Source: Tubiluchus corallicola
Taxonomy: Eukaryota > Priapulida > Priapulimorpha > Priapulimorphida > Tubiluchidae
DNA length: 64,000 bases
Assembly: GCA_030141605.1 (NCBI GenBank)
Contig: JAQGDQ010000076.1
Coordinates: forward strand, 310,001 to 374,000
Direction: 5' to 3'
Below are positions 1-10,800 of the stretch, piece after piece. The first letter of the stretch is position 1; every line of letters starts with the position of its first letter. The notes under the pieces are model-generated. The model did not search any database and was not told the DNA's origin. It saw nothing but the letters and a program-made list of their open reading frames with translations. Made by a program: the position numbers and the translations under genes.

Positions 1-226
1 AAAATAAGATATTTGTAAATGTTAAGATGTGACCGCTCTTTAAAAAATTAAAATTCCACTCTTTCAAAATTCCGCTGACAGCACATTAGATGCATTGAAT
101 ATTTAGGCGCCACGTGTTTGTGTACTAAATGCTACCACCGTTTTATGAATTAATTTTACTGCCAAAGCACTAAAGTAACTGCAATTTTCGGGGTGCACCA
201 ACTTGATAACCTTGAAAACCCCCATG

Positions 227-439
227 CAGGGCCTATTTCAGCCTAGGCGAGGCCTGGGGAAGTGGGGCGTGTGGCATGGTTGGCACCCAGAAAATTTTTG
301 AACTGCTAGAACGCCGGAGAAGCATTTTCGAAGAGAAAATATGGAGTTATACAGTTGTTAAAGGAAAGAATAATTGAAAGAAAAACTGCTTTATTCTCAA
401 GACCAGTCCTTAATACTTGTCAATACTGGCGCGTGCGGC

Positions 440-496
<57 letters not shown>

Positions 497-618
497 GGAG
501 ACAGGAGGCAGCACGTTCGCATAAAGCAAAAAAATGTTACCTTGGCGTGATGCCCCCCTGGAGGGTGAGGCCCCGGGGAAGTATCCCCACTTCCCCCCCC
601 CCCTTGAAATAGGCCCTG
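227..618. mobile_element. hAT-type MITE with 8-bp target-site duplication
   Basis: Terminal inverted repeats begin CAGGGCCTATTTCA (227) and end with the reverse complement TGAAATAGGCCCTG (618); further inside, matching GGGAAGTGGGG-type blocks occur in opposite orientation. The element is flanked by CCCCCATG (219-226) and TCCCCATG (619-626), an 8-bp duplication with one mismatch, the hAT hallmark. There is no transposase; the 392-bp element includes a (GA)n microsatellite at about 438-493. The CAGGG start fits hAT elements. Confidence 0.8.
438..493. repeat. (GA)n microsatellite inside the hAT MITE
   Basis: Nearly pure AG/GA dinucleotide run with two GGAG interruptions. Open reading frames across it are low-complexity artefacts. 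Confidence 0.9.
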
Positions 619-2300
619 TCCCCATGCACACCTGGTCCAGTAGTTATGCCAATTTGTGCAGTCCAAGTAGCAGCTAGTAGCTGCAGCTGCAATGCAGCAC
701 AGGCCGCCACGCGAATCACTAACTTGCCCTGGCAACAGTCTGCTAGCTGAGCCACGTGCTTGAGCTGAAGTTGAGCAGAGGATTGTTTTTTACTGGATTA
801 ACTGCTGTGCTCACCTGTCTTAAGGGCAGATTTCTTTTATTTTAGAGTTCTGCCCACCCAATGTCTACAATAGACGTAATGGGCATCATGATGATGATGA
901 GAGGCTTGAGCTTTGAGTGTTGGGAAGTAGGATGTTAGTGGGAACCGGTGGTATTAGAAGTTAGAACTTGGGACAGTTGGTGGTGTGGTTGGGTACCTTT
1001 TATTTTTAAGAATTTCTTATTAATTACTTTGTCAGACTACGAATGCCCCCAAAGTCTAGATGGTTCTTGGCAACTGCATACGTGAAAGTGTGGATGATCG
1101 AAAAATTATGGTGATTAACGTCACAGACAACACAAAAAATATTGCCACAATGATGTGACAATATTTTTGCAAATATTGGGGCAATATGGAAATGTGGATT
1201 TGTCACAACATTGTATCAATATTTTTTGACTCATTGGAATTGTAATTAAATTCCTTCCAAATTTTTACATGCTCCACATCACAGTATAAATGTTCTTATG
1301 CTTGCATAATTTTTATTTTATCTCAACTTCGTAAAGCTGACTTCAATACAAATACCTTATGTCTCACTTTATTTGGGTGAGTGCATGATCAAGGGTATAA
1401 TTTTACTACAGTAACCTATTCAGATCAGCTTGTGTCGCATGCTAGCGCCTCAAAGTTAATAAATCTGCAAATCTCACTTATTTCAGATCAGGCACCAGTT
1501 TTATTCTTGTTTTTCCACTAACAATGATAACTTTATAAAAAAAGTACATCAATCTATCACTTGATTATAAATGTTGTCACTTGAATCTTTGACTCTTGAG
1601 CCATCCTTGCTTTTTTTTTTGTTGAGCAAGGTAACAGTACCAGATTGAGCAAGACATTTTTTTACTCTCTTGATTATGTTTTCTCGTGGCTCAAGCTGGT
1701 ACCAGTCAAAAGAAAACAGTTACAGTTAGATAATCACAAATTGTTATTGTTATTCCTACATGACATTCTCTAGACAGAAATTCATTTCGTTATACTAAAT
1801 GTCATGTGCAGTAACTAAGACAACCTAAGGTTATTAAGTCCAGCCTATTTTTATGGCTGTAATTCTTGAGTTGAGACGAAAGTAAATTGAGAACATGCGA
1901 TTACAAGTAACTCTTTTAAAATGTAACAGTTATACATATTGTGGAAAATTCTTTATTTTAATCACCAAGGTATGTCACATGTCACACGACTCAAAACAAG
2001 AGATCAAGCTCTTTAACATTTAACAAATATCAAGCAAGCTTATAATAACACATTCGAGAAGATTACAAACTTAAATTTGCATAAAGCCTACAAAAATGCA
2101 TTCAAATGTTTGAGAATGTATCAGTCGGTCGGGTTTTTCGCTGCACCACAGTGGATTGTTTACATCATTCCTAAATCCCCTTGCTGAATTGTAGGCTCTC
2201 ACTTATATATTATATTTCGTTCTCTATCCTTTAGCAGGTTTGACCTGCTAGTCATGTCTACAGTCTACCACACTAATGTTGCGTGATTGGACAGTGATTG
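619..2300. other. No gene seen; AT-rich spacer
   Basis: AT-rich sequence with short oligo-T and oligo-A runs and no reading frame with recognisable protein similarity. Nothing else found. Confidence 0.5.
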
Positions 2301-2310
2301 TTTAATCTTC

Positions 2311-2424
2311 AGGCAGGAATTGCTAGAATCTGGCAAGTTGTGGGAGGACTCTGATTTTCCGGCTGTGGATAAATCTATATTTTATAGCAGATCGGATGTA
2401 AAATTTAAATGGATGAGACCTGGG
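2311..2424 (+). pseudogene. Orphan degenerate copy of calpain exon 3
   Basis: In frame this reads QELLESGKLWEDSDFPAVDK and ends KWMRPG, closely matching calpain exon 3 at 7699-7821 ([20 protein letters not shown]). The copy lacks one codon, has a shifted acceptor (the original AG is lost, a new TTCAG lies a few bases inside) and keeps a GT (gtacga) at the donor position. Many of the differences are third-position or synonymous changes (GAA/GAG, TTC/TTT, CCA/CCG, GTA/GTG, GAC/GAT, TCC/TCT). Similarity continues into the intron: 2455-2560 resembles 7860-7950. No copies of exons 4 or 5 were seen downstream, so it is probably a relic of a paralogous calpain or of a partial tandem duplication. Confidence 0.8.
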
Positions 2425-2846
2425 GTACGAATCCATTCCTATATCCTGTTTGCCAAATTGTAGATAAATTTAGAGATTTGAATGTTAAACTTATGCAAAT
2501 CTATGGTTTGTGTTGCATGGAAAACTAATGACTAATTTTGAGTGCATTTAGTAGCCATTGATGCACGATCGTCACTGACTTTTTGAGATTTAATTATGTA
2601 AAAAGTTTTGGATAGTCACCATTCACCGAAGGTGTGTTTTGCAAATTATTGCTAAAAATGCCACCGATAATGCTGCTAAACTATATTTTCAGTTTTAACG
2701 TTTTTGTGTTATAAAAAGTCCTCGTCACTCTTTATTTTAGTCATATGCTTTATCATGCTACATTGTATGAACACATGCAAGTTGGAGTTGATGCCCAAAA
2801 AAGGTTATAAACAAAAGTCCAAAGTGGAAACTGTTAGTCATCTGGT

Positions 2847-3089
2847 ATGGCAAATAAATCCTCGGATGTAGATTCATATTTCTGTATGTTGTTGTTAGTT
2901 TATACCTATCAAAACAAGTTGATTAATGACGAACCAAAAAATAGGTTTTATGAGTTAACCCCATTCTTCAAATCTGTTTTTGTCGATAGTTACATGATCA
3001 AGCACGACAAATGCGTCGATGACCACTGGGGTGCTGAGAAAGTTGTCGATAACCTGATCATTTTGCCAGACAGCCATGACTTATATTGA
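2847..3089 (+). pseudogene. Possible fragment of a piggyBac-like transposase
   Basis: An 80-codon open frame (MANKSSDVDSYFCM start) includes NRFYELTPFF ... VFVDSY ... CVDDHWGAEK. The order of residues recalls the piggyBac pattern of R-x-x-K/x-x-P followed by a first catalytic aspartate, but the match is weak and no TTAA-flanked ends were found. It could be a chance frame. Unrecognised otherwise. Confidence 0.25.
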
Positions 3090-4119
3090 CTTAAGTGCAA
3101 AGTATTTACATATATTTCATTTACATGAAGTGTCACTTAAGAACTTTAAAGTTTGCCTAGCAGGTATTATAATATACTGTTTATAACAACTAACTCAAGA
3201 TTCTCAGAAAAGATGACATACATTATGCATACGAAACTGTTTTAAGCTCACCAGAAAAAGATGAGACTGTGAAACAGATGTTCCAAGCTTCTCAAAAGTA
3301 GTGAGGTCAATACAACAAATATTACAAATTTCTCGAAAAAATAGAGTATATGTAAAAGTTTGTAATCATAAGGTTATAGATTTGATGTAGCATATTTGTT
3401 CCTCTGAGAATAGTGTGTGTAGAGCAACTCGTTACTGCATTATTTTTGTATGATGAATACAGTGTAGGAATTTTTCTTGGAACCGTTTTTTGCTATAAGG
3501 CTGAGTTTCTTAGACAGCTAATTAAACTGAGTACAGTATATGGCGTCTTGGTAGATAAAATTGTCTAGAAGCAGATTGCTGGCGGTCATTCATCAGTTTT
3601 TTCCAGGCCTTATGTAGCTTAATTTGCACACACCTGGACTTAAAACATTTCTACTTATTCTGAAAAGTTATTACAACAAATGTTCAAAACTGTTGCGCCA
3701 AAACTTTGCTTTGACAAAGATACTCTCAGATTCCTGTCACCCAGTTTGCACATTTGTGCATGTGTCTTTATAATAACTAGCTTGTGCAAATGTGTTGACA
3801 GATTGGGCTGCATTTGTATTATGCAAATGTTTGCAGTTACTGTTCTTGATTAGAAAATTTCAGTGATTGATTCATACATTCACCAAAAGGATTCATTAAC
3901 CGAGCAAGTAAATTAGTTGCATTGTTCCCACCGCTTCTACCAAGTAGTGCAAGTGGTGCAAGACTTTAGTCATGTGTTTCATGTTTTCTGGCAGATTATT
4001 TAAAGACGAAAACAGACATTTAAGTGGTAACCCCAGAATGCTATTTATTGAAATACAGAATAATCAGCGCACTACTACACCCATAGATCTAATGAAGTTC
4101 AAATCATAGTACAGTACTC

Positions 4120-4540
4120 TACAATGTGGTCAACCAACGTAATCGACCACTCAAAGACGGCCAGTGTAAGCAAGACTTGCTTAAGCATTGTGCAATATAT
4201 GATCAGTTAGGTGGCCGACATAAACTACTTCAGCCAAGTAATGCAGTCGTCAAGTAGTTGGCTGAGTTTCATAAAGTAGCTCAATTTTCAACTAAGTTGA
4301 TAACCAATGTAAACAACATAATTAACGTAGTACAAATGCCCACTGACTATTAATGACCGATGTAAACAACATCAGTCAAGTTACGTAGTCGCCAACTAGA
4401 TGGGTCATCAACGTAAACGATTTTAGAAAAGTAGTGTAATTGTCAGTTAGGTGAGTGACATCAAGTTAGGTGAGTGACATCACTGAAGTAGTGTAATGGT
4501 CAGCCTTGAATTGACATAAACGACTTGAAACAACTAATGA
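4120..4540. repeat. Degenerate tandem repeat array
   Basis: Recurring blocks of the type GTAAACGACTT, AAGTAGTGTAATGGTCAG and AGTTAGGTGAGTGACATCA recur with variable spacing; one 19-base block is directly repeated at about 4443-4480. The units are too diverged for an exact period by eye (roughly 55-70 bp). Non-coding. Confidence 0.55.
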
Positions 4541-5549
4541 CTGTAGTGCATGTATTTTGGCAAAGACAACTCAGCTTGTGCTCAATATCCTGGTCTGAAT
4601 ATGATCCATAATATTATGTCACAATAGAGAGGATAAACAATTCGGTGACAATTTTATCTGCAAGCAGTACTCGGCATAGTCCAGTGATTCAGCAAAATAG
4701 AAATGCGTGTGCGAGGCAACATAAATTGCAAAACTCTGAAATGTAAACTTTCAGACTATAACGTTTTGCAACAAGATCCGAATTAACTGCCAAAAAGAAA
4801 AATGCATCAAAACGTATTACAGCAGACTGAACAAACACACTATCTCCAGCCTAATACTACCTGAATAATCCGTTGAATGTTTATGGAGATCCACACTCAA
4901 ACATGAAGTCATAATCGGACTTCATTTTATGACCTTGAACGTTGGCTTTTATACAAAAAGTGATGAGTTTCCAGGCCAGGTCTGACCTACTCTTGGCTGT
5001 GCATGCAAAGTTTGGTGCTTTACCGTTTTTTCTATTTTGTGAGTTTGACTTTTGATCTTTTAAATGGATAGCTTTCAACTCTTGCCTAGAACAATCCCCA
5101 TGCCACTCTAAGTTTGGTCCAGTTTCATTTATTTTTTCACTGATAGATATACATATATACGGGACTAATCGCCGCTACTACTGACATGGATAATTAGCAA
5201 AAACAATTTTATTTAGTGACTCAAGTTTCCAATTACAATCATTTTTGTTAATTCCTCGTTCACTAAAGTTTTAATTGGAAATAAATGTCATTTTTGTAAT
5301 TTTAATCATCTACTAGAACCTGACGCCAGGTTGCACTGCACCAGTATACAGTACAATGGACATTAGACAGCAAACTCCACCTGATCGCATCAATGACGGG
5401 ATTGATAGCAGCTGCTAGATCCTAGGTGATTGTCTCTATCTACGAATAAGCTAAATGCGAGTTGCGCTCTTAACGGAGCGCCGTCTGGTGGGCTGCTTTC
5501 TCGACTGTTCAAAATCCATCATTCGGGCTACTGTACGGCCATATTCTGT
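4541..5549. other. No gene seen; calpain upstream spacer
   Basis: AT-rich sequence with scattered stop codons in all frames. From about 5450 the composition becomes more CpG-rich toward the calpain start. No recognisable exon. Confidence 0.45.
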
Positions 5550-5731
5550 CGGCTGCTGTCGAGGTATTAAGTAATGGAACTGAAATTTTCAAAATTTACT
5601 AAAAATAATTCAATTGTTTCCGTTTATAATACCAAATTATGAAACCCTTGGGATTTGTAGCTAAAGTGTGGAATTGCTAATGATTGGTTACCTCGACAGC
5701 AGCCGCTAGCCTAAACTACATTACTGCAATC
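5550..5731 (+). promoter_or_regulatory. Calpain promoter / 5' UTR region with 17-bp inverted repeat
   Basis: The stretch just upstream of the calpain ATG is locally richer in CpG than its surroundings. It carries a perfect 17-bp inverted repeat, CGGCTGCTGTCGAGGTA at 5550-5566 and its reverse complement at 5689-5705, with the right arm ending 26 bp before the ATG. No TATA box is evident at a fixed distance and the start site cannot be placed. The repeat could be a pair of factor sites, a hairpin in the leader, or a MITE remnant. Confidence 0.4.
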
Positions 5732-6160
5732 ATGAATTACGTAGACCAATATGGTGGCGGTAATGCTCCTTACGTTGAGGTGAGCTCCGTATTTTTTCAG
5801 TTTTGATGTAGGCCTGCTTTTTATTGTACAGTTTTAACAGTCACGATTAATTAATGTTTTTATATTTTTATAATAATAATATTAATATAATAAGGATAAT
5901 AGTTTATTCTTAAAAACGCAATCCATCTAAAGATCTCAGTGCTTTTTACAATTTAAGCTCTTTTAATTTGTTGTCGTATTAACTATTAAGTCAACCCAGG
6001 CTCCCAGTACATACTGTGCTTATCACAATATCAGCAAAAATCGATGTCGGGCATTGATGTCCTAGTCTACGTTTATTTTATGCCGTACATCTCATTCTGA
6101 CTTAAATTTTTTAACAATTCAACAAGAAGAGAAAAATGAGAAGGAAGGATTGTGGTAGGC

Positions 6161-6221
<61 letters not shown>

Positions 6222-7821
6222 AAGAGAGCTTATGGTGACAATGATAATTTTTTCACTGGCTTGTAATGTGCATGGTGCAGCAATGAAAGAACTTTGAAAA
6301 TAATTGTGATATTATTTAAAACAAAGTAATTACATGTAAAATCAGTTCAAAGTGAGGACTTGAGCGAGTTCAAGCATGAATAAAACTGCTCAAAGCAGTT
6401 TTCCTTCAGGATTATTAACTATATAATATCCATTTACTAGTGTTTAAATCGAATTCAAACATTCAAATTTGCTACTCTGCTTTTTTAGATGTGACTACTG
6501 CTCCGTCTGTTTATGCCATGTTGTTGTTCATTGTACGGTTGTACTGTAAAAGTTGCAGTTCATTGAGCATAGAGTTTAGAAAAACTACTGGTCTAAAAGC
6601 TACCAGTAAACTGTCATAAGTTTGTATACATGACTTACTGCATATTTGGTATTCACCTGCTTGAAACATTGATAGCAACATGTACAGAAAAACTGTTTAA
6701 AACTGTGTTGAACTTGAAAACAAATCTAGCTAATTTTATCATTTTAGGAACCGTATCTACTGTCTAGCTACCATTTTGAATCGATACTCTAATCTCAGTA
6801 CATTAGGTAAACATGAATTTGCTTGAACTTGAAATAAAGCTTTACACAATTGATTAACTATTGTCTGTTTGTGTAAATATTACAACGTTTACATTTTTGT
6901 ACTAAAATATGTTGCATTTTTTGTATTCATGTGCAAAAAATGGTGACTAAATATAAATTATATTAAAGGCCTTGTTGATTGTTATGTTGTTCTAACTATG
7001 TTTTCCTTGAAGATTGAAGACAAAGGGTTAAGAGACACTATCCAAAGTAAAAAAACTGCAATTAGTTTCCGTGATGGACGTGGTAAGCGTCTATTGCCAA
7101 GCAGATACGGGCAACCAGGTATCAAGAGCGGTGATTTAGGCAGTTATGATAGACCCGTGCGCGTCTCTACCTTGGGACTACCATCTTCAGCACGAGGCGA
7201 CAAATCATATGATGTAAGTAAATGTTATGCTTGTGCAACAGTACGAATTTATTCCATTCATTTGTTGCCTAAGCATTTTTGGATTATTTTAGCCTTGTGC
7301 GTAATCTTAATTGTAACAGTATTTACATCTCACTTCACATATTTTTATTATGGTGTAGATAACACCCTAATATGGCAAAAGCTCATATCTACTGAATTGA
7401 TATTAAAAGTGAGGATGTTGTAGCAATTTAGATGATGGTTTAGAGGATGGTTTTTCCCTGCTGTCAATGATTTTGGAAATTTTGGAAGATATTGAGATAT
7501 GATCTCTATCATAGTCTGACTACCTTATTAAGAATTGCTTGTAGTAATGATCCAGATTAATGTTTTACATAAATTACAAGTAACTTTAACTTAATAAATT
7601 CTAATTATAGTCAGGTAGCTTAAAAGTTCTCTCTTGGCTTATTGGATTCATTTAGTTTGCATAATGCTAACACAAGATCATCTTTTTTCTTCTATTAGGA
7701 CCTCAAGCAGGAATTGTTGGCATCTGGCAAGCTGTGGGAAGACCCGGATTTCCCAGCTGTAGACGAATCCCTGTATTTTAGCAAATCACCACCGAGAAAA
7801 ATTGAATGGTTGAGACCTCGG
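5732..7821 (+). CDS. CAPN: Calpain exons 1-3: N-terminal region
   Basis: Exon 1 is 5732-5779 (16 codons, [10 protein letters not shown] start, donor gtgagc), exon 2 is 7013-7213 (67 codons, donor gtaagt) and exon 3 is 7699-7821 (41 codons, donor gtatgt); all borders are phase 0. Exon 3 encodes the family-typical stretch [17 protein letters not shown] followed by EWLRPR, which leads into the protease core. Exons 1 and 2 are poorly conserved; exon 1 was chosen because it is the nearest upstream ATG whose short reading frame ends on a good donor in the right phase. An untranslated exon farther upstream is possible. Exon 3 has a degenerate second copy near 2311-2424. Confidence 0.85.
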
Positions 7822-10800
7822 GTATGTATGCAGATCTACATTCCGCGTGTACCCTGTCCATTAAGTTTTATGTGAATTTTGCGATTTGAACATCTGCAAA
7901 TCTCTGATTTGTTAACACTTGCAAGAATTAGTGACTACAATTTATAATGTCGTGATCTTCAGTGCAAGTTTCCAGTAGCGTAACAAGTTCGATTTTCAAA
8001 CAAGTTGGTTGAGGGACTCACTGAACTGTGGCTTAAAAATCTAATCTAGCTGTCATTATATGCAAATTTTGTACTAGTATATTTGTTCATAGATTTAGAT
8101 TTAGGCTGAGGTTTTTTATTTTTTTATAAAATGGCATCAGTCATTTTTTAGAAAATGACATTTGACAAATTGAATTCAAGATGGCAAATCGAAAATCCTA
8201 CTGTCACTTGATGCAGAATCCAGGCAATGTATTCCTAAAAGATTTTATGACAATCCATTGCGAAATGGCCGAGCTGTAGGCTTTTTTGAAATTTATATTA
8301 TCACTACCATCTTTAATTTAAAATGGCAAGTAAAACATCTAACTCTGTCAGTCGATGCAGGGTTTGGTCTAGTATATCTTATAGCGTTTGATGACGATCC
8401 GTTATGATTTGGGGAACTTTGAGCTTTTTCTGAAAATGATATTGTTGCTGTCTTGAATTCAAGATGGCAGATCAAGAATTGGACTGTCACTTGATGCAGA
8501 GTTTGTTCTAGTATAGTCCTTTAAAGTCTTGTTATAATCCATTGCAAATTGGCAGTGTTCGGCTTTTGTTGAAAATAATGTCATTGTTTCCATCTTAAAT
8601 TCGAGATAGCGTATTGAAAATCGGACTCCGTTTGTTGATGAAGAATTCCTTCTAGTATATTTCTTTAAATGTTTATGACTATTCCTTAAAAATGATGTTT
8701 TCGTCTTCACCTTGAATTCAAAATGGCAGGATCAAACTCTGATTCAGACAATTGGTGTGGAATTCATCCTAGTGTATTCTTGTAAAGTTTTTGAAGACCC
8801 GATAGGAATTGGTGAACTTCTAGGCTTTTTTCGAAAATGATGTTATTACCGCCATCTTGAATCCAAAATGTCAGATCTAAAGTCCAACTCAATGAGTCAT
8901 TGCAGAATTTGTTCTATCAGAGCTTGAAAAATCAGTTGCCCTTACATCTGGGACAAATATATTTTGCATTGGGTAACTGAAATAACGATAGACCATTGGG
9001 CTGTCTAGTACTACATTCAAGTAGATTTGTGCAATGTATCGTTTTCGCACCGGCTTTGTCGTGGTACAGCACTTTCCAGTTGGGTACAATAATATAGTGA
9101 GCTTAATTAAGCTTTTACTGTATACATTTAGTATGCTTCTATTTTTTGTATTTGTACATATAATAATATTTTTCATGATGAACTTAGAACATAAACTAGT
9201 TTTCTTTTTCTACATAAGATCTAGCCATTTAGCCATTCACGATTGTCCTTAGAGATGACTCATTTGGTTTGTACAGTTCTGTTGTATTGGGCTTCCAATT
9301 TTTATATTAGACAACCAATCATTCATTGCCTGTTGCACAAGGACAACCTTGATCAAAACAGATTTTTTGAGTCCTGGTTCTAGCATATCCATGTGAAGTT
9401 CTGTGACAATCCGTTGCAAATTGGCTGAGCCTTGGACGTTTTTCGAATGATCATCCCCCAACAAGAATATGAACCTTACTTTATTAGTACAGTGATAAAC
9501 ACTTTACAGCCTATTTACGGTCTTAATTAAATTAACTTATTGCAACATTTCTATCTGAACAACAACACCATCCAGAAAGGAGCAATTTGGGTTGAGTACC
9601 TTGTTCAAAAACTTTCAGACTGAGAGTATATGCACCTGAAGCGTTTCTACATGTATGAAGTGCATTAAAAAATAGTTCAACCTGAGTGGATCAGGTGCAT
9701 GCAAAAATAATCCAACAGAGTTACATGCAATAAATATAACAAGTTCTCCTAAATGGACAAACATTCTGTGTAAAAAAACATTCCAAATTTCTCGAAAATT
9801 GAGCAGCGACTGAGAGAAACATTTTAGGGCAAACACGTTTTAGTCCAACTGAAATAGAGTGACACAGCCCAAGAAGCCCAAGAATGATGAACATTTATGT
9901 GAGACCATTTTACTGTCTTCCAGTGATAGGGCAAATTTAAGAAGTGGAGATGGTAGATTTGCAGATTTGGTATAAAGTGAAATGATATTTTTTATCTTAG
10001 TTTGCGTTCCCTGTCCATTAAAAACTTTTGTGTTCATTCGCCTAGTTGCCCATGCATGCACACCTCGCATGAATACACAATTTATTTTTTCTTTCTTGGC
10101 TTGCTAACATTTGGTGCCGTTTTGATTCACGTGCTAATGATAAAGCTTATTCAATGGATTTGTTCTGTCTATTGAATGACAAATGATAATACATGCTTCT
10201 TGCTAGTTCAGGTTTTATGATTAATTTTGCAGGAAATTTGTAACAATCCAAAATTTTTTGTGCAAGGAGCTACCAGATTTGATATAATTCAAGGAGAATT
10301 AGGTAAAAAATTATATATTTATACTAGTTTGCTGCAAGATAAAATGAGAGATGTAAAGTGCTATGTTTTACTTAATTAAAGTTTAATTCTGATGCGAAAT
10401 GTTTCAAGTGATTACACTGTTTTACACAGCGAAAAACCAGATCACCAGTGCTATGTTGTTAAGACAGATAGAAAGACAAAGTGCTGATGATGTAATACGT
10501 TGTAGTGGCCCAGCTTTTCCTGGGTTGAGTGACTGGGTAACTTAGATTTTGGCCTGCAACACTGTGGTCTTGAGTTAGAGACTACCAGCTGTCAATACTA
10601 GGGCACATACCCTACTTGTTATTCGTTATTGGTCAGTTGCTCCATACCTGTATAGTCGCTAAATAGCTGTTAGCGATAATGTTGTCTGTTAAAATGAGCA
10701 ACAGTAAATAAATGTTGTCTTTGTCGTTTAGTCATCTATTTTTTGTCTATTAATAAAAATGTTTTATTTAGTTGAACTCTTTTATTTTGAGGCTATTAGT

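Noticed and set aside
355-755. Overlapping frames on both strands with Arg/Glu and Ser/Leu runs
   Set aside because: They cross the GA tract inside the hAT MITE; no domain.
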